NCBI GenBank assembly: GCA_024692185.1
Contig: JAILMV010000028.1
Span: 1 to 43,273 of the forward strand
Direction of reading: 5' to 3'
DNA from: Bacteroidales bacterium
GTDB lineage: Bacteria > Bacteroidota > Bacteroidia > Bacteroidales > UBA932
Length of the DNA stretch: 43,273 nt
The translations under genes were made by a program, and so were the position numbers. The notes under the pieces were generated by a model. It ran no database searches. It saw only the letters and a program-made list of their open reading frames with translations, and was not told the DNA's origin. Below, one piece after another: positions 36,792 through 43,273 of the stretch. Within the stretch, counting starts at the first letter, position 1. Every line of letters begins with the position of its first letter.

Positions 36792-37741
36792 TGAGAAAGA
36801 CAATTTTAAGCCTGACTGCGCTTTGTTTCGCACTGCTAGCCTTCTCACAGAGGGTTCCCTTCAATCTCAGTCCGTCCGGCGAATACATGTTCGCCCAGAG
36901 GGATACCTGCCAGCTGTTCATGTCCGTTTATGATCCTACTCCCGAAAGCGAGACCAGCATAGAGGGCAGACAGAAACCTACCATACTATTTGCTTTCGGC
37001 GGTGGCTTCATCTCCGGAAGCCGCAATTCAAGAGAATACCTCTATTGGTTCCGCCGCCTATGCGACAACGGATACCGAGTCATTACTATGGACTACCGCC
37101 TCGGCCTTAAAGGCAAGGGCAACATCGGCATCACCCAGGTCGGTGCCATCTACGATGCCATCGAAGTCGGCGTGGAAGATATGTACGCCGCCACGGCTTA
37201 CATCATAGACAATGCAGAGGCCCTGGGCGTGGACCCTGCGAACATAGTCATCAGCGGTTCTTCCGCAGGTGCAATCATCTCCCTTCAGGCAGAGTGGCAT
37301 CTGTGCAACAGGAGCGGACACGCCGCAATGCTCCCCAAGGACTTCCGCTATGCCGGAGTCATGTCCTTCTCCGGAGCCATACTCTCCCGTAACGGAAAGA
37401 TACGTTTCGAGCGCGAACCGGCCCCCGTGCTCTTCTTCCACGGCACTACGGACAAGATTGTCACCTACAACAAGATCGCTCTGTTAAAGAACCGTTTCGA
37501 GGGCTCAGGATCGCTTTCCAAGACCTTTGCGAAAGAAGGATACAACTACAACATCTTCCGCTACCAGGGCAACAATCACGAGATTGCGGCATCCTTCATG
37601 AAGAACGTCCCCGAGCAGCTGCGCTTCCTGGAAGAGAACGTGATGCGCGCAAAGAAAAGGATCGTCGACGCAACGGTCAGCGATCCTGATATCAAGGTCT
37701 GGCAGGCTAATTCTACCAAGGACGTTTACAAGAACAACTAG
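36791..37741 (+). CDS. Secreted alpha/beta hydrolase (esterase/lipase-like)
   Basis: 316 residues. Signal peptide 1-19 (ends LLAFSQ). Carboxylesterase fold: oxyanion segment FGGGFISGS (69-77), nucleophile Ser158 in GSSAG, Asp221 in HGTTDKIV, and His263 in NNHEIA. Resembles feruloyl/acetyl-esterase-like enzymes of Bacteroidota; substrate not readable. It is translationally linked to the Clp-N gene by a one-base overlap and meets the uridine phosphorylase gene tail to tail with a 4-base overlap. Confidence 0.85.
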   Translation: MRKTILSLTALCFALLAFSQRVPFNLSPSGEYMFAQRDTCQLFMSVYDPTPESETSIEGRQKPTILFAFGGGFISGSRNSREYLYWFRRLCDNGYRVITMDYRLGLKGKGNIGITQVGAIYDAIEVGVEDMYAATAYIIDNAEALGVDPANIVISGSSAGAIISLQAEWHLCNRSGHAAMLPKDFRYAGVMSFSGAILSRNGKIRFEREPAPVLFFHGTTDKIVTYNKIALLKNRFEGSGSLSKTFAKEGYNYNIFRYQGNNHEIAASFMKNVPEQLRFLEENVMRAKKRIVDATVSDPDIKVWQANSTKDVYKNN

Positions 37742-38607
37742 GCGGTAAGTTTCTCCATTACCATCTTCACGAGGTCGTTCACACGCGACTTGTAGTCGGT
37801 GTTGGCATCCTTCAGATAACGGTGTGCGATAGCGCAGCACACGGTGATGGCATCGTGTCCGAGTTTGCGGGCCATGCCGGCGAGGGCGGAGCCTTCCATC
37901 TCGAAATTGGTAATCTTATAGCCTTTGTATTCGAACTTCTCGAAATCCTCGAGCATGTCGGGCATGGCAAGGCCCTGGCGCACGACGCGTCCCTGAGGGC
38001 CGTAGAAACCGGATGCGGAGATGGTCATACCCTTTACGGTGCTATCCTTGAACAGCTCGATAAGGCGCTCCGAACCACGCACGAAATACGGGTCGGGCAG
38101 ATGCTTGTTCCACTTGACAGCCTTCTTGAATTCTTCCTCGAAGTCCAGCAGGGCTATATCGTCGCGGCCTTCGTACCAGTTCATAAGGCCGTCGCAGCCG
38201 ACGGAGATATGGCTGAGGATGAAAGATCCGAGAGGAATCTCGGGCTGGATGGCGCCGCAGGTACCGATACGCACGATGGTAAGGGTCCTGTGCTCGGGCT
38301 TGACCTCGCGGGTCTTGAAATCGATGTTTGCAAGGGCGTCGAGTTCGGTCATCACTATGTCGATGTTGTCGCAGCCGATGCCATGGGAAAGGGCCGTGAT
38401 GCGCTTTCCGTTATAAATACCGGTAGCGAAAGCGAATTCGCGGGACTGCCCCTTCACCTCAATCTTCTCGAAGAGAGGTTCGAACATTTTTACGCGTCCG
38501 GGATCTCCGAACACCACTACGATGTCGGCAAGATCCTCAGGCCTCATGTGAATGTGGAATGCCGAGCCGTCGGCATTGATGATGAGTTCTGATTCAGGTA
38601 TTCTCAT
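37738..38607 (-). CDS. udp: Uridine phosphorylase-like nucleoside phosphorylase
   Basis: 289 residues of the PNP/UDP phosphorylase family, reversible phosphorolysis of a nucleoside to base and ribose-1-phosphate. Seen: VVVFGDPGRVKMFEPLFE, LTIVRIGTCGAIQPEIPLGSF and the NFEMEGSALAGMA substrate loop near residue 235. The length and motifs favour a uridine phosphorylase-like clade, but purine substrates cannot be ruled out. It is the last gene of the GNAT-prfA-LytTR-DUF4293 operon, 12 bases after DUF4293. Confidence 0.85.
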   Translation of the reverse strand: MRIPESELIINADGSAFHIHMRPEDLADIVVVFGDPGRVKMFEPLFEKIEVKGQSREFAFATGIYNGKRITALSHGIGCDNIDIVMTELDALANIDFKTREVKPEHRTLTIVRIGTCGAIQPEIPLGSFILSHISVGCDGLMNWYEGRDDIALLDFEEEFKKAVKWNKHLPDPYFVRGSERLIELFKDSTVKGMTISASGFYGPQGRVVRQGLAMPDMLEDFEKFEYKGYKITNFEMEGSALAGMARKLGHDAITVCCAIAHRYLKDANTDYKSRVNDLVKMVMEKLTA

Positions 38608-38619
38608 GTTGAAGCTTTT

Positions 38620-38994
38620 TTATTTACGTTTGGATGCGCGGAGACGCGATGCGCTGCGCACCAGGAATTCATCCCGCAGTATGGCCCTTGCTGCCAGGAA
38701 ATCGAGGATGGCGGCCACTATGGGGAATACGTCCGTAATGCGGAGGCTCGCGGGAGTCTCGGCATTGAAGAAGGAGAGTACCAGCCATATCTGGAGGCCC
38801 AGCAAGATCAATGCTGCAAGATTGGAAAGACGCATCTGCAGGGTACGGGACTTAAGCGCCACTATGGCGATCAGCTGAGCTGCGAGGGCAATGCTGAAAA
38901 GCACTATGAAAGCCGTACCGTACGGATGGAAATACATTGCGACGAGAAGACCCGACGCAATCAGAAGATAAAGTGTCTGTATTCTTTGCCACAT
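38620..38994 (-). CDS. DUF4293 family membrane protein
   Basis: 124 residues with four hydrophobic segments (about 5-20, 24-42, 54-75, 85-100) and the MWQRIQTLYLL start typical of DUF4293, a small Bacteroidota family of unknown function. A basic tail (RSASRLRASKRK) follows. It lies six bases after the LytTR gene. Confidence 0.82.
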   Translation of the reverse strand: MWQRIQTLYLLIASGLLVAMYFHPYGTAFIVLFSIALAAQLIAIVALKSRTLQMRLSNLAALILLGLQIWLVLSFFNAETPASLRITDVFPIVAAILDFLAARAILRDEFLVRSASRLRASKRK

Positions 38995-39000
38995 AGGCAG

Positions 39001-39648
39001 TTATCTTGAATTGAACCTGGAAAGTACCGCCGCCTCGTAGGTCTTGGACACAGGCACGGCCCCGATGCTCTCCACTCCGAGGTCCAGTTGATAGCCGTCC
39101 TTCTCCTTGCTGAGCACCTGTACTTTCGAGATGTTGATTATATATTTCCGATGGCAGCGCACCAGGTCGCTTTCCGTAAAGCTTTCCTCCACGGTCTTCA
39201 GGCGGCAACGCAGCATATACTGCTTCACGCTGCCGGTGTAGTCCTGATACCAGACCTTGATGTAGTTGTCGTCGGATTCTATGTAGTAGATATTCCTCAG
39301 GCGGACGCTGAGTTTCATGGTTCCCTCGTTGTCGGCCATGGTAATGACCTTTTCGTCGGGGGCCGAAGGAGTCTGGTCGCTGACCACCGTGCCCATGTTC
39401 ATAAGGCGGACGGTCTGGCTGCGCTTCTGCCACCTGAACAGCAGCACCACCACGCAAACGGCCAGGATAACTATGGATGCTCCCAGCAGATCGGCCGCTA
39501 TCAGGGCTTCGGGATTGGTCCTGAGGGAGATGAGGGCGCTGCGCCCCGAGGGATGGAAGACCAGGGCGAAACCTGCCAGCAACGCGACGAACGCGGCCAC
39601 AATGGCCACGACAATCTCAGGCAGATATGGCGTCTGGTTGTTCTTCAT
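39001..39648 (-). CDS. Membrane-anchored LytTR-domain regulator
   Basis: 215 residues. Two transmembrane segments (about 8-30 and 48-70), then a linker, then a LytTR DNA-binding domain at about 110-210 (IYYIESDDNYIKVWYQDYTG, LRCRLKTVEESF, RCHRKYIINISKVQVLSK). There is no receiver domain, so it is not a standard LytR/AgrA response regulator. A membrane one-component regulator is inferred. The ATG overlaps the prfA stop by one base. Confidence 0.85.
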   Translation of the reverse strand: MKNNQTPYLPEIVVAIVAAFVALLAGFALVFHPSGRSALISLRTNPEALIAADLLGASIVILAVCVVVLLFRWQKRSQTVRLMNMGTVVSDQTPSAPDEKVITMADNEGTMKLSVRLRNIYYIESDDNYIKVWYQDYTGSVKQYMLRCRLKTVEESFTESDLVRCHRKYIINISKVQVLSKEKDGYQLDLGVESIGAVPVSKTYEAAVLSRFNSR

Positions 39649-40736
39649 CAGTCTCCGGCTTCTTTAAGACGCTCGGCATTCTCGGCCACCTGGAGGGCAT
39701 CGATGCACTCCCTGATATCGCCATCCATGAATACCGGCAGATTGTACATGCTCCAGCCGATACGATGGTCCGTCACGCGGCCCTGAGGGTAGTTGTAGGT
39801 GCGGATCTTCGCGGAACGGTCCCCGGTAGATACCATGGTCTTACGCTTGGCGGCAATACCGTCGAGGTATTTCTGATGCTCCATATTGTAGAGTCGCGTA
39901 CGGAGTTCCTCCATTGCGCGTTCCGCATTCTTGATCTGGGAACGCTCCTCCTGGCACTGGACCACGATTCCGGAAGGGATGTGGGTAAGGCGCACGGCGG
40001 AATAGGTGGTATTGACTCCCTGACCACCGGGGCCGGAGGCGCAGAAAAGGTCCTTGCGGATGTCCGCAGGGTTGATTTCGATATCGAATTCGTCGGCTTC
40101 GGGGAAAACTGCCACGGATGCGGCAGATGTCTGGATACGGCCCTGGGTCTCGGTCTGAGGCACGCGCTGGACGCGGTGCACGCCGGATTCATATTTCATG
40201 ATGCCGTAAACTCCGTCATTTCCGGAAAGCTTGAAAACAATCTGCTTGTAACCGCCGGAAGTGCCGGGGGCCTGGTCGGATATCTCCAGCTTCCATCCCA
40301 TGTTCTCGGCAAAGTGCTGATACATACGGAAAAGGTCCCCTGCGAAGATTGCAGCCTCGTCACCGCCGGTACCGCCACGGATTTCCACCATGGCATTCTT
40401 GCTGTCGTCGGGATCGGCGGGGATGAGCAGGAGCTTGATGTTCTGCTCGATTTCCGGGATGGAATTCTCTATCTCGGAAATCTCCTCGCGGGCCATCTCC
40501 TTAAGCTCGGGATCGCTCTCGTTCATGAAAACGTCCTTGGCCGAAGCCAGATTATCCAGTTTCTTCTTATAGTCGAGTCCGGCCTTGATGATGGGCTCGA
40601 GTTCCTTGTAGTCTTTGTTGAGCTGGACGTACTTCTTCATATCCGACATCACGTCGGGACTGGAAAGCTGCTCCTGAAGCGAAGCGAACTTGTCCTGCAG
40701 CGAAAGTACCTTTTCCAGTAGTTTGGTATCTGCCAT
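39648..40736 (-). CDS. prfA: Peptide chain release factor 1
   Basis: Reads UAA and UAG stop codons. 362 residues. Codon-recognition tripeptide PQT (193-195, PxT of RF1) and catalytic GGQ (237-239) within [19 protein letters not shown], then the [14 protein letters not shown] segment. It follows the GNAT-like gene after six bases. The remodelled GGQ surroundings (GVNTTY) are like other Bacteroidota RF1 proteins. Confidence 0.95.
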   Translation of the reverse strand: MADTKLLEKVLSLQDKFASLQEQLSSPDVMSDMKKYVQLNKDYKELEPIIKAGLDYKKKLDNLASAKDVFMNESDPELKEMAREEISEIENSIPEIEQNIKLLLIPADPDDSKNAMVEIRGGTGGDEAAIFAGDLFRMYQHFAENMGWKLEISDQAPGTSGGYKQIVFKLSGNDGVYGIMKYESGVHRVQRVPQTETQGRIQTSAASVAVFPEADEFDIEINPADIRKDLFCASGPGGQGVNTTYSAVRLTHIPSGIVVQCQEERSQIKNAERAMEELRTRLYNMEHQKYLDGIAAKRKTMVSTGDRSAKIRTYNYPQGRVTDHRIGWSMYNLPVFMDGDIRECIDALQVAENAERLKEAGD

Positions 40737-40742
40737 ATTGTA

Positions 40743-41867
40743 TTATTCTCCTATCTTCTTGATGTAGCAGCGACGCCTCATGAAAGGCTCGTGCTCGTAG
40801 CTGTTCCAGATATTCACGGCGCTGTTGCTCTCTATCTGGGGGTTGGAAATAGCCCAGCGCATGCCCACTCGTATGGCCTTGTCTGCCATCTCCTTGTAGT
40901 ACACTGCGGACACTCCCCTGTTCTGCCACTCCGGAACCGCACCGTTGATCATAAGGTCGGTGGTTTCGAAGTTGTGCATAGCCCTGAGCAGATGGAACCA
41001 GCCGAAGGGGAAGAGTTTGCCCTTGGCTTTCTGCAGAGCCTTGGATATCGTAGGGAAGGAAATGCCGAAGGCCACTATCTCGTCGTTCTCGTCCAGCAGC
41101 AGGCAGCTTGCCTTGTCGCTGATGTAAGGCATGGAATCCTTGGCTTCCTGCTCGATTTCCGCGTCGGTGAAGGGGATGAAGTTATAGACGGTCTCCGAGA
41201 AACTGTCGCTGTAGAGGCGGAAGAACTTGTGCACCATTTCGGGGTTCTTCTTAAGCTTGTCCAGGCTTCCGAAATGGAGTTTGTACCTGTCTTCCACTAT
41301 CTTGGCAACGCGGCGGGCCTTTTCGGGAACACCGTGGTTGGCTACCATGCGGTACTGCAGCCAGTCGCACTCCTTCTCGAAGCCCAGCTGCTCCATGAAA
41401 TCATTGTAATACGGGTAGTTGTAAAGGCAGTTGAAAGGAGGGATGTTTTCGTATCCTTCCACCAGCATGCCCTGCTTACCCAAGGTATTGTAGTAGAGGG
41501 GTCCGTGAATGGTGTCCATTCCGTGGGACTTGGCCCAGGCTTCCGCGGTTTCCACGAGGATGCGGGCCACCTTTATGTCCTTGATAGTGTCGAACCAGCC
41601 GAAACGCACGCATTTCTTGTTGTAGCGCTCGTTGTATCTGGGGTTTATCATTGCGCAGATACGGCCCACAACCTTACTGCCATCGACGACCATCCACATT
41701 TTGTGGATACAATATTCCAGGGCGGCATCCTTGGTGAGGTTGCGGACCTCGCTGGTATGCAGCGCCGGAACATACTGGGGGCAACCCTTGTAAAGGTTGT
41801 CCGGGAAACGCACGAAACGGATGATGTCTTTTGCGTCGTTTACTTCTATAACTCTGTATTCTGACAT
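40743..41867 (-). CDS. GNAT-superfamily-like protein
   Basis: 374 residues, no signal peptide. Short helices and strands read as a distant N-acetyltransferase fold (VARILVETAEAWAKSHGMD, and a C-terminal NGAVPEWQNRGVSAVYYKEM segment in the position of an acetyl-CoA loop), but no textbook RxxGxG/A motif is seen. Possibly a duplicated or FemAB-like GNAT. Its -7 box ends six bases before the ATG. It heads the operon with prfA. Confidence 0.75.
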   Translation of the reverse strand: MSEYRVIEVNDAKDIIRFVRFPDNLYKGCPQYVPALHTSEVRNLTKDAALEYCIHKMWMVVDGSKVVGRICAMINPRYNERYNKKCVRFGWFDTIKDIKVARILVETAEAWAKSHGMDTIHGPLYYNTLGKQGMLVEGYENIPPFNCLYNYPYYNDFMEQLGFEKECDWLQYRMVANHGVPEKARRVAKIVEDRYKLHFGSLDKLKKNPEMVHKFFRLYSDSFSETVYNFIPFTDAEIEQEAKDSMPYISDKASCLLLDENDEIVAFGISFPTISKALQKAKGKLFPFGWFHLLRAMHNFETTDLMINGAVPEWQNRGVSAVYYKEMADKAIRVGMRWAISNPQIESNSAVNIWNSYEHEPFMRRRCYIKKIGE

Positions 41868-41873
41868 AGCCTA

Positions 41874-41881
41874 CAAATATA
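41874..41881 (-). promoter_or_regulatory. -7 box (TATATTTG) of the GNAT-like-prfA operon
   Basis: TATATTTG on the minus strand, six bases before the ATG at 41867, giving an almost leaderless mRNA. Confidence 0.55.
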
Positions 41882-41889
41882 ACTCTTTT

Positions 41890-43188
41890 TTATTTTATGG
41901 AATGCCAGTGAGGGCCGAAGCGCTCGAAGGCGGCGCGGTCCAGAGCCTCGCGATCATCCGGATGAGCAATGCTTATCATAAGTTTGGCGCGTTCCTGGAG
42001 AGATTTGCCATAAAGGTCAACTGCACCGTATTCAGTCACTATCCAATGCGCATCGGCACGGGGAGTAACGACGCCTGCTCCGGGATTGAGCTGGGCCACT
42101 ATCTTGTTCTTTCCCTTGTTGGTACGGGAAGCGAATGCGGTGATGCTTTTACCTCCCTCGCTCATTGAGGCGCCACGCACGAATTCCACCTGGCCGCCGG
42201 TGCCGGAGAAGATGCGGGTGCCGATGCTATCGGCGCTGATCTGCCCGGTAATATCCACCTCGGTAGCGGAATTGATGGCCTTCATATGAGGATTCTGGCG
42301 GATGACGAAGGGATCGTTCACATATTTGATGTCCCTCATCAGCACGTCGGGATTATGGTCGATGAAAGAATATACGTCATTGCTTCCGAGCAGGAAGGAA
42401 GCGACTATCTTACCCTTGTCGATCGCCTTGCAGGAACCGTTGATGACGCCCTTCTTGATAAGGCGGAGCAAGCCGTCGGCAAACATTTCAGTGTGCAGGC
42501 CGAGGTTCTTGTGGTCCACCAGCTGGGCGGCCAGGGCGTTCGGCAGGGCTCCGATTCCCATCTGGATGCAGTCCCCGTCTTCCACGAGCGCAGCGCAGTT
42601 CTTGCCTATCAGCACCTCGGTAGGAGTGGGTTCGGCGAAGGCGGCTGTAACCAGCGGAGTATCGTCCCGGACCAGATAATCGAACTGGTCCACGCTGAGA
42701 AGATCGCCATAAGCAAAAGGCACGTTGGGATTGACCACGCCGATTACCAGCTCGGCGCTCTCCACAGCTGCGACCGAGCAGTCCACGGAAGTTCCGAGAG
42801 ATACCCTCCCCTGCTCATCCGGCAGGGAAACCTGCACCAGGGCGGCTCCCAGCTTGATGTGGCCCTCGCGATAGAGTTTCTGGCTCTCGCCGAGATGTAC
42901 GGGAAGATAGTCCGCATAGCCGGCATTCACGTTCGCACGCACATTGGGGCCCAGGAAAAATCCCTGATCGAAGAAGATGCCCTCGTAACGCGGCTCACTG
43001 TAGGGAGCAGGCCCTTCAGTGTGGAAATGATGGAAGTGCAAATCCCTCACATCACCCGCATCGGCCCTGCGGCAGAGTGCGCTGATAAGGCAGTGCGGAA
43101 CGCTGGCCACGCTGCTCAGATGTATGTGGCTGCCGGAAGGAATGTGGCTTACGGCCTCGTCTGCGGAGACGTATTTAATTGCTTTCAT
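41890..43188 (-). CDS. Acetyl-CoA hydrolase / CoA-transferase family protein
   Basis: 432 residues, the class I CoA-transferase superfamily subgroup that includes 4-hydroxybutyrate and butyryl-CoA:acetate CoA-transferases. The catalytic Glu is Glu234 in LHTEMFADG; other signatures are MGIGALPNALAAQL, FSGTGGQVEFVRGAS and VTEYGAVDLYGKS. Expected role is moving CoA between short acyl groups (acetate/butyrate-type fermentation); the exact acyl partner is unresolved. It has its own promoter and is followed by the GNAT-like operon's promoter. Confidence 0.9.
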   Translation of the reverse strand: MKAIKYVSADEAVSHIPSGSHIHLSSVASVPHCLISALCRRADAGDVRDLHFHHFHTEGPAPYSEPRYEGIFFDQGFFLGPNVRANVNAGYADYLPVHLGESQKLYREGHIKLGAALVQVSLPDEQGRVSLGTSVDCSVAAVESAELVIGVVNPNVPFAYGDLLSVDQFDYLVRDDTPLVTAAFAEPTPTEVLIGKNCAALVEDGDCIQMGIGALPNALAAQLVDHKNLGLHTEMFADGLLRLIKKGVINGSCKAIDKGKIVASFLLGSNDVYSFIDHNPDVLMRDIKYVNDPFVIRQNPHMKAINSATEVDITGQISADSIGTRIFSGTGGQVEFVRGASMSEGGKSITAFASRTNKGKNKIVAQLNPGAGVVTPRADAHWIVTEYGAVDLYGKSLQERAKLMISIAHPDDREALDRAAFERFGPHWHSIK

Positions 43189-43201
43189 TGCTTATAATTC
43201 T

Positions 43202-43209
43202 TACTTTTG
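43202..43209 (+). promoter_or_regulatory. -7 box (TACTTTTG) of the partial plus-strand gene
   Basis: TACTTTTG matches TAnnTTTG and is 31 bases before the ATG at 43241. It faces the minus-strand box at 43221-43228. Confidence 0.45.
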
Positions 43210-43220
43210 CATTTAATCTA

Positions 43221-43228
43221 CAAATTTA
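43221..43228 (-). promoter_or_regulatory. -7 box (TAAATTTG) of the CoA-transferase gene
   Basis: TAAATTTG on the minus strand, 32 bases before the ATG at 43188. Confidence 0.5.
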
Positions 43229-43240
43229 AAAAATATTCTG

Positions 43241-43273
43241 ATGCATACAAAGGAAGAGAAACTTGCGGTCTTC
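43241..43273 (+). CDS. mazG: Start of a probable mazG gene (partial)
   Basis: ATG at 43241 opens 11 codons to the window edge: MHTKEEKLAVF. The phrase M-H-T-K/R-E-E is the N-terminus I associate with Bacteroidota nucleoside triphosphate pyrophosphohydrolase MazG, which continues with a GRLLDIMDELR stretch. Eleven residues are too few to be certain; the start, promoter position and divergence from the CoA-transferase gene are clear. Confidence 0.5.
   Translation, partial: MHTKEEKLAVF

Noticed and set aside
1-43273. Mobile elements, prophage, CRISPR, or an antiphage system
   Set aside because: No integrase, transposase, phage structural gene, repeat-spacer array or defence-gene cluster could be read; all regions are dense chromosomal genes.

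Overview
The window reads as a chromosomal core-genome segment of a Bacteroidales-type bacterium (phylum Bacteroidota), of moderately high G+C. The support is the promoter style (TAnnTTTG -7 boxes in front of most transcription units, little Shine-Dalgarno sequence), Bacteroidota-like protein families (DUF4293, SPOR and TonB_C lipoproteins, CapA, a GyrA with a divergent GyrA box), and gene order. I see no phage, insertion sequence, integrase, CRISPR array or rRNA. Genus cannot be fixed from the sequence alone.

Left part (1-5725): a partial lipoprotein gene is divergent from miaB, which overlaps a CotH-like lipoprotein gene. Convergent to these is a carboxyltransferase of the oxaloacetate decarboxylase / pyruvate carboxylase B type whose biotinyl-like tail lacks the biotin-accepting lysine. 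A tRNA-His with a strong terminator and two small envelope-protein genes follow.

Centre-left (5710-18020): one compact minus-strand operon for purine synthesis, in transcription order purC(2)-purE-purL-purC(1)-purF-purM-purN-purH-purD-folD. It covers PRPP to IMP except PurB, and FolD supplies the formyl-THF used by PurN and PurH. Junctions are 4-base overlaps or gaps of 1-5 bases, except purE/purL and purM/purN, and each of those two gaps holds a perfect inverted repeat. The operon has two unlike SAICAR synthetases and a PurF whose glutaminase active-site residues (Cys1, Arg, Asn) are replaced. A WG-repeat secreted protein is divergent from the operon across a symmetric promoter pair.

Middle (18118-30363): the WG-repeat gene and dnaK converge on a bidirectional terminator. 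An RluA-family pseudouridine synthase and a membrane-anchored AraC-type regulator overlap tail to tail. A minus-strand operon follows: SPOR lipoprotein, M28-like/TonB_C fusion, leuS and two tandem YitT proteins.

Right part (30388-43273): the minus-strand operon gyrA-TPR-capA-phoH; a divergent plus-strand pair (stand-alone Clp-N domain protein and an alpha/beta hydrolase); the minus-strand operon GNAT-like-prfA-LytTR-DUF4293-uridine phosphorylase; an acetyl-CoA hydrolase/transferase family gene; and the first 11 codons of a probable mazG. The least ordinary items are the glutaminase-dead PurF, the lysine-less biotinyl domain, the two pur-operon hairpins, the in-frame TGA between the TPR and CapA genes, and the M28-like domain without zinc ligands fused to TonB_C. 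All function calls are from reading the sequence; no database search was run.
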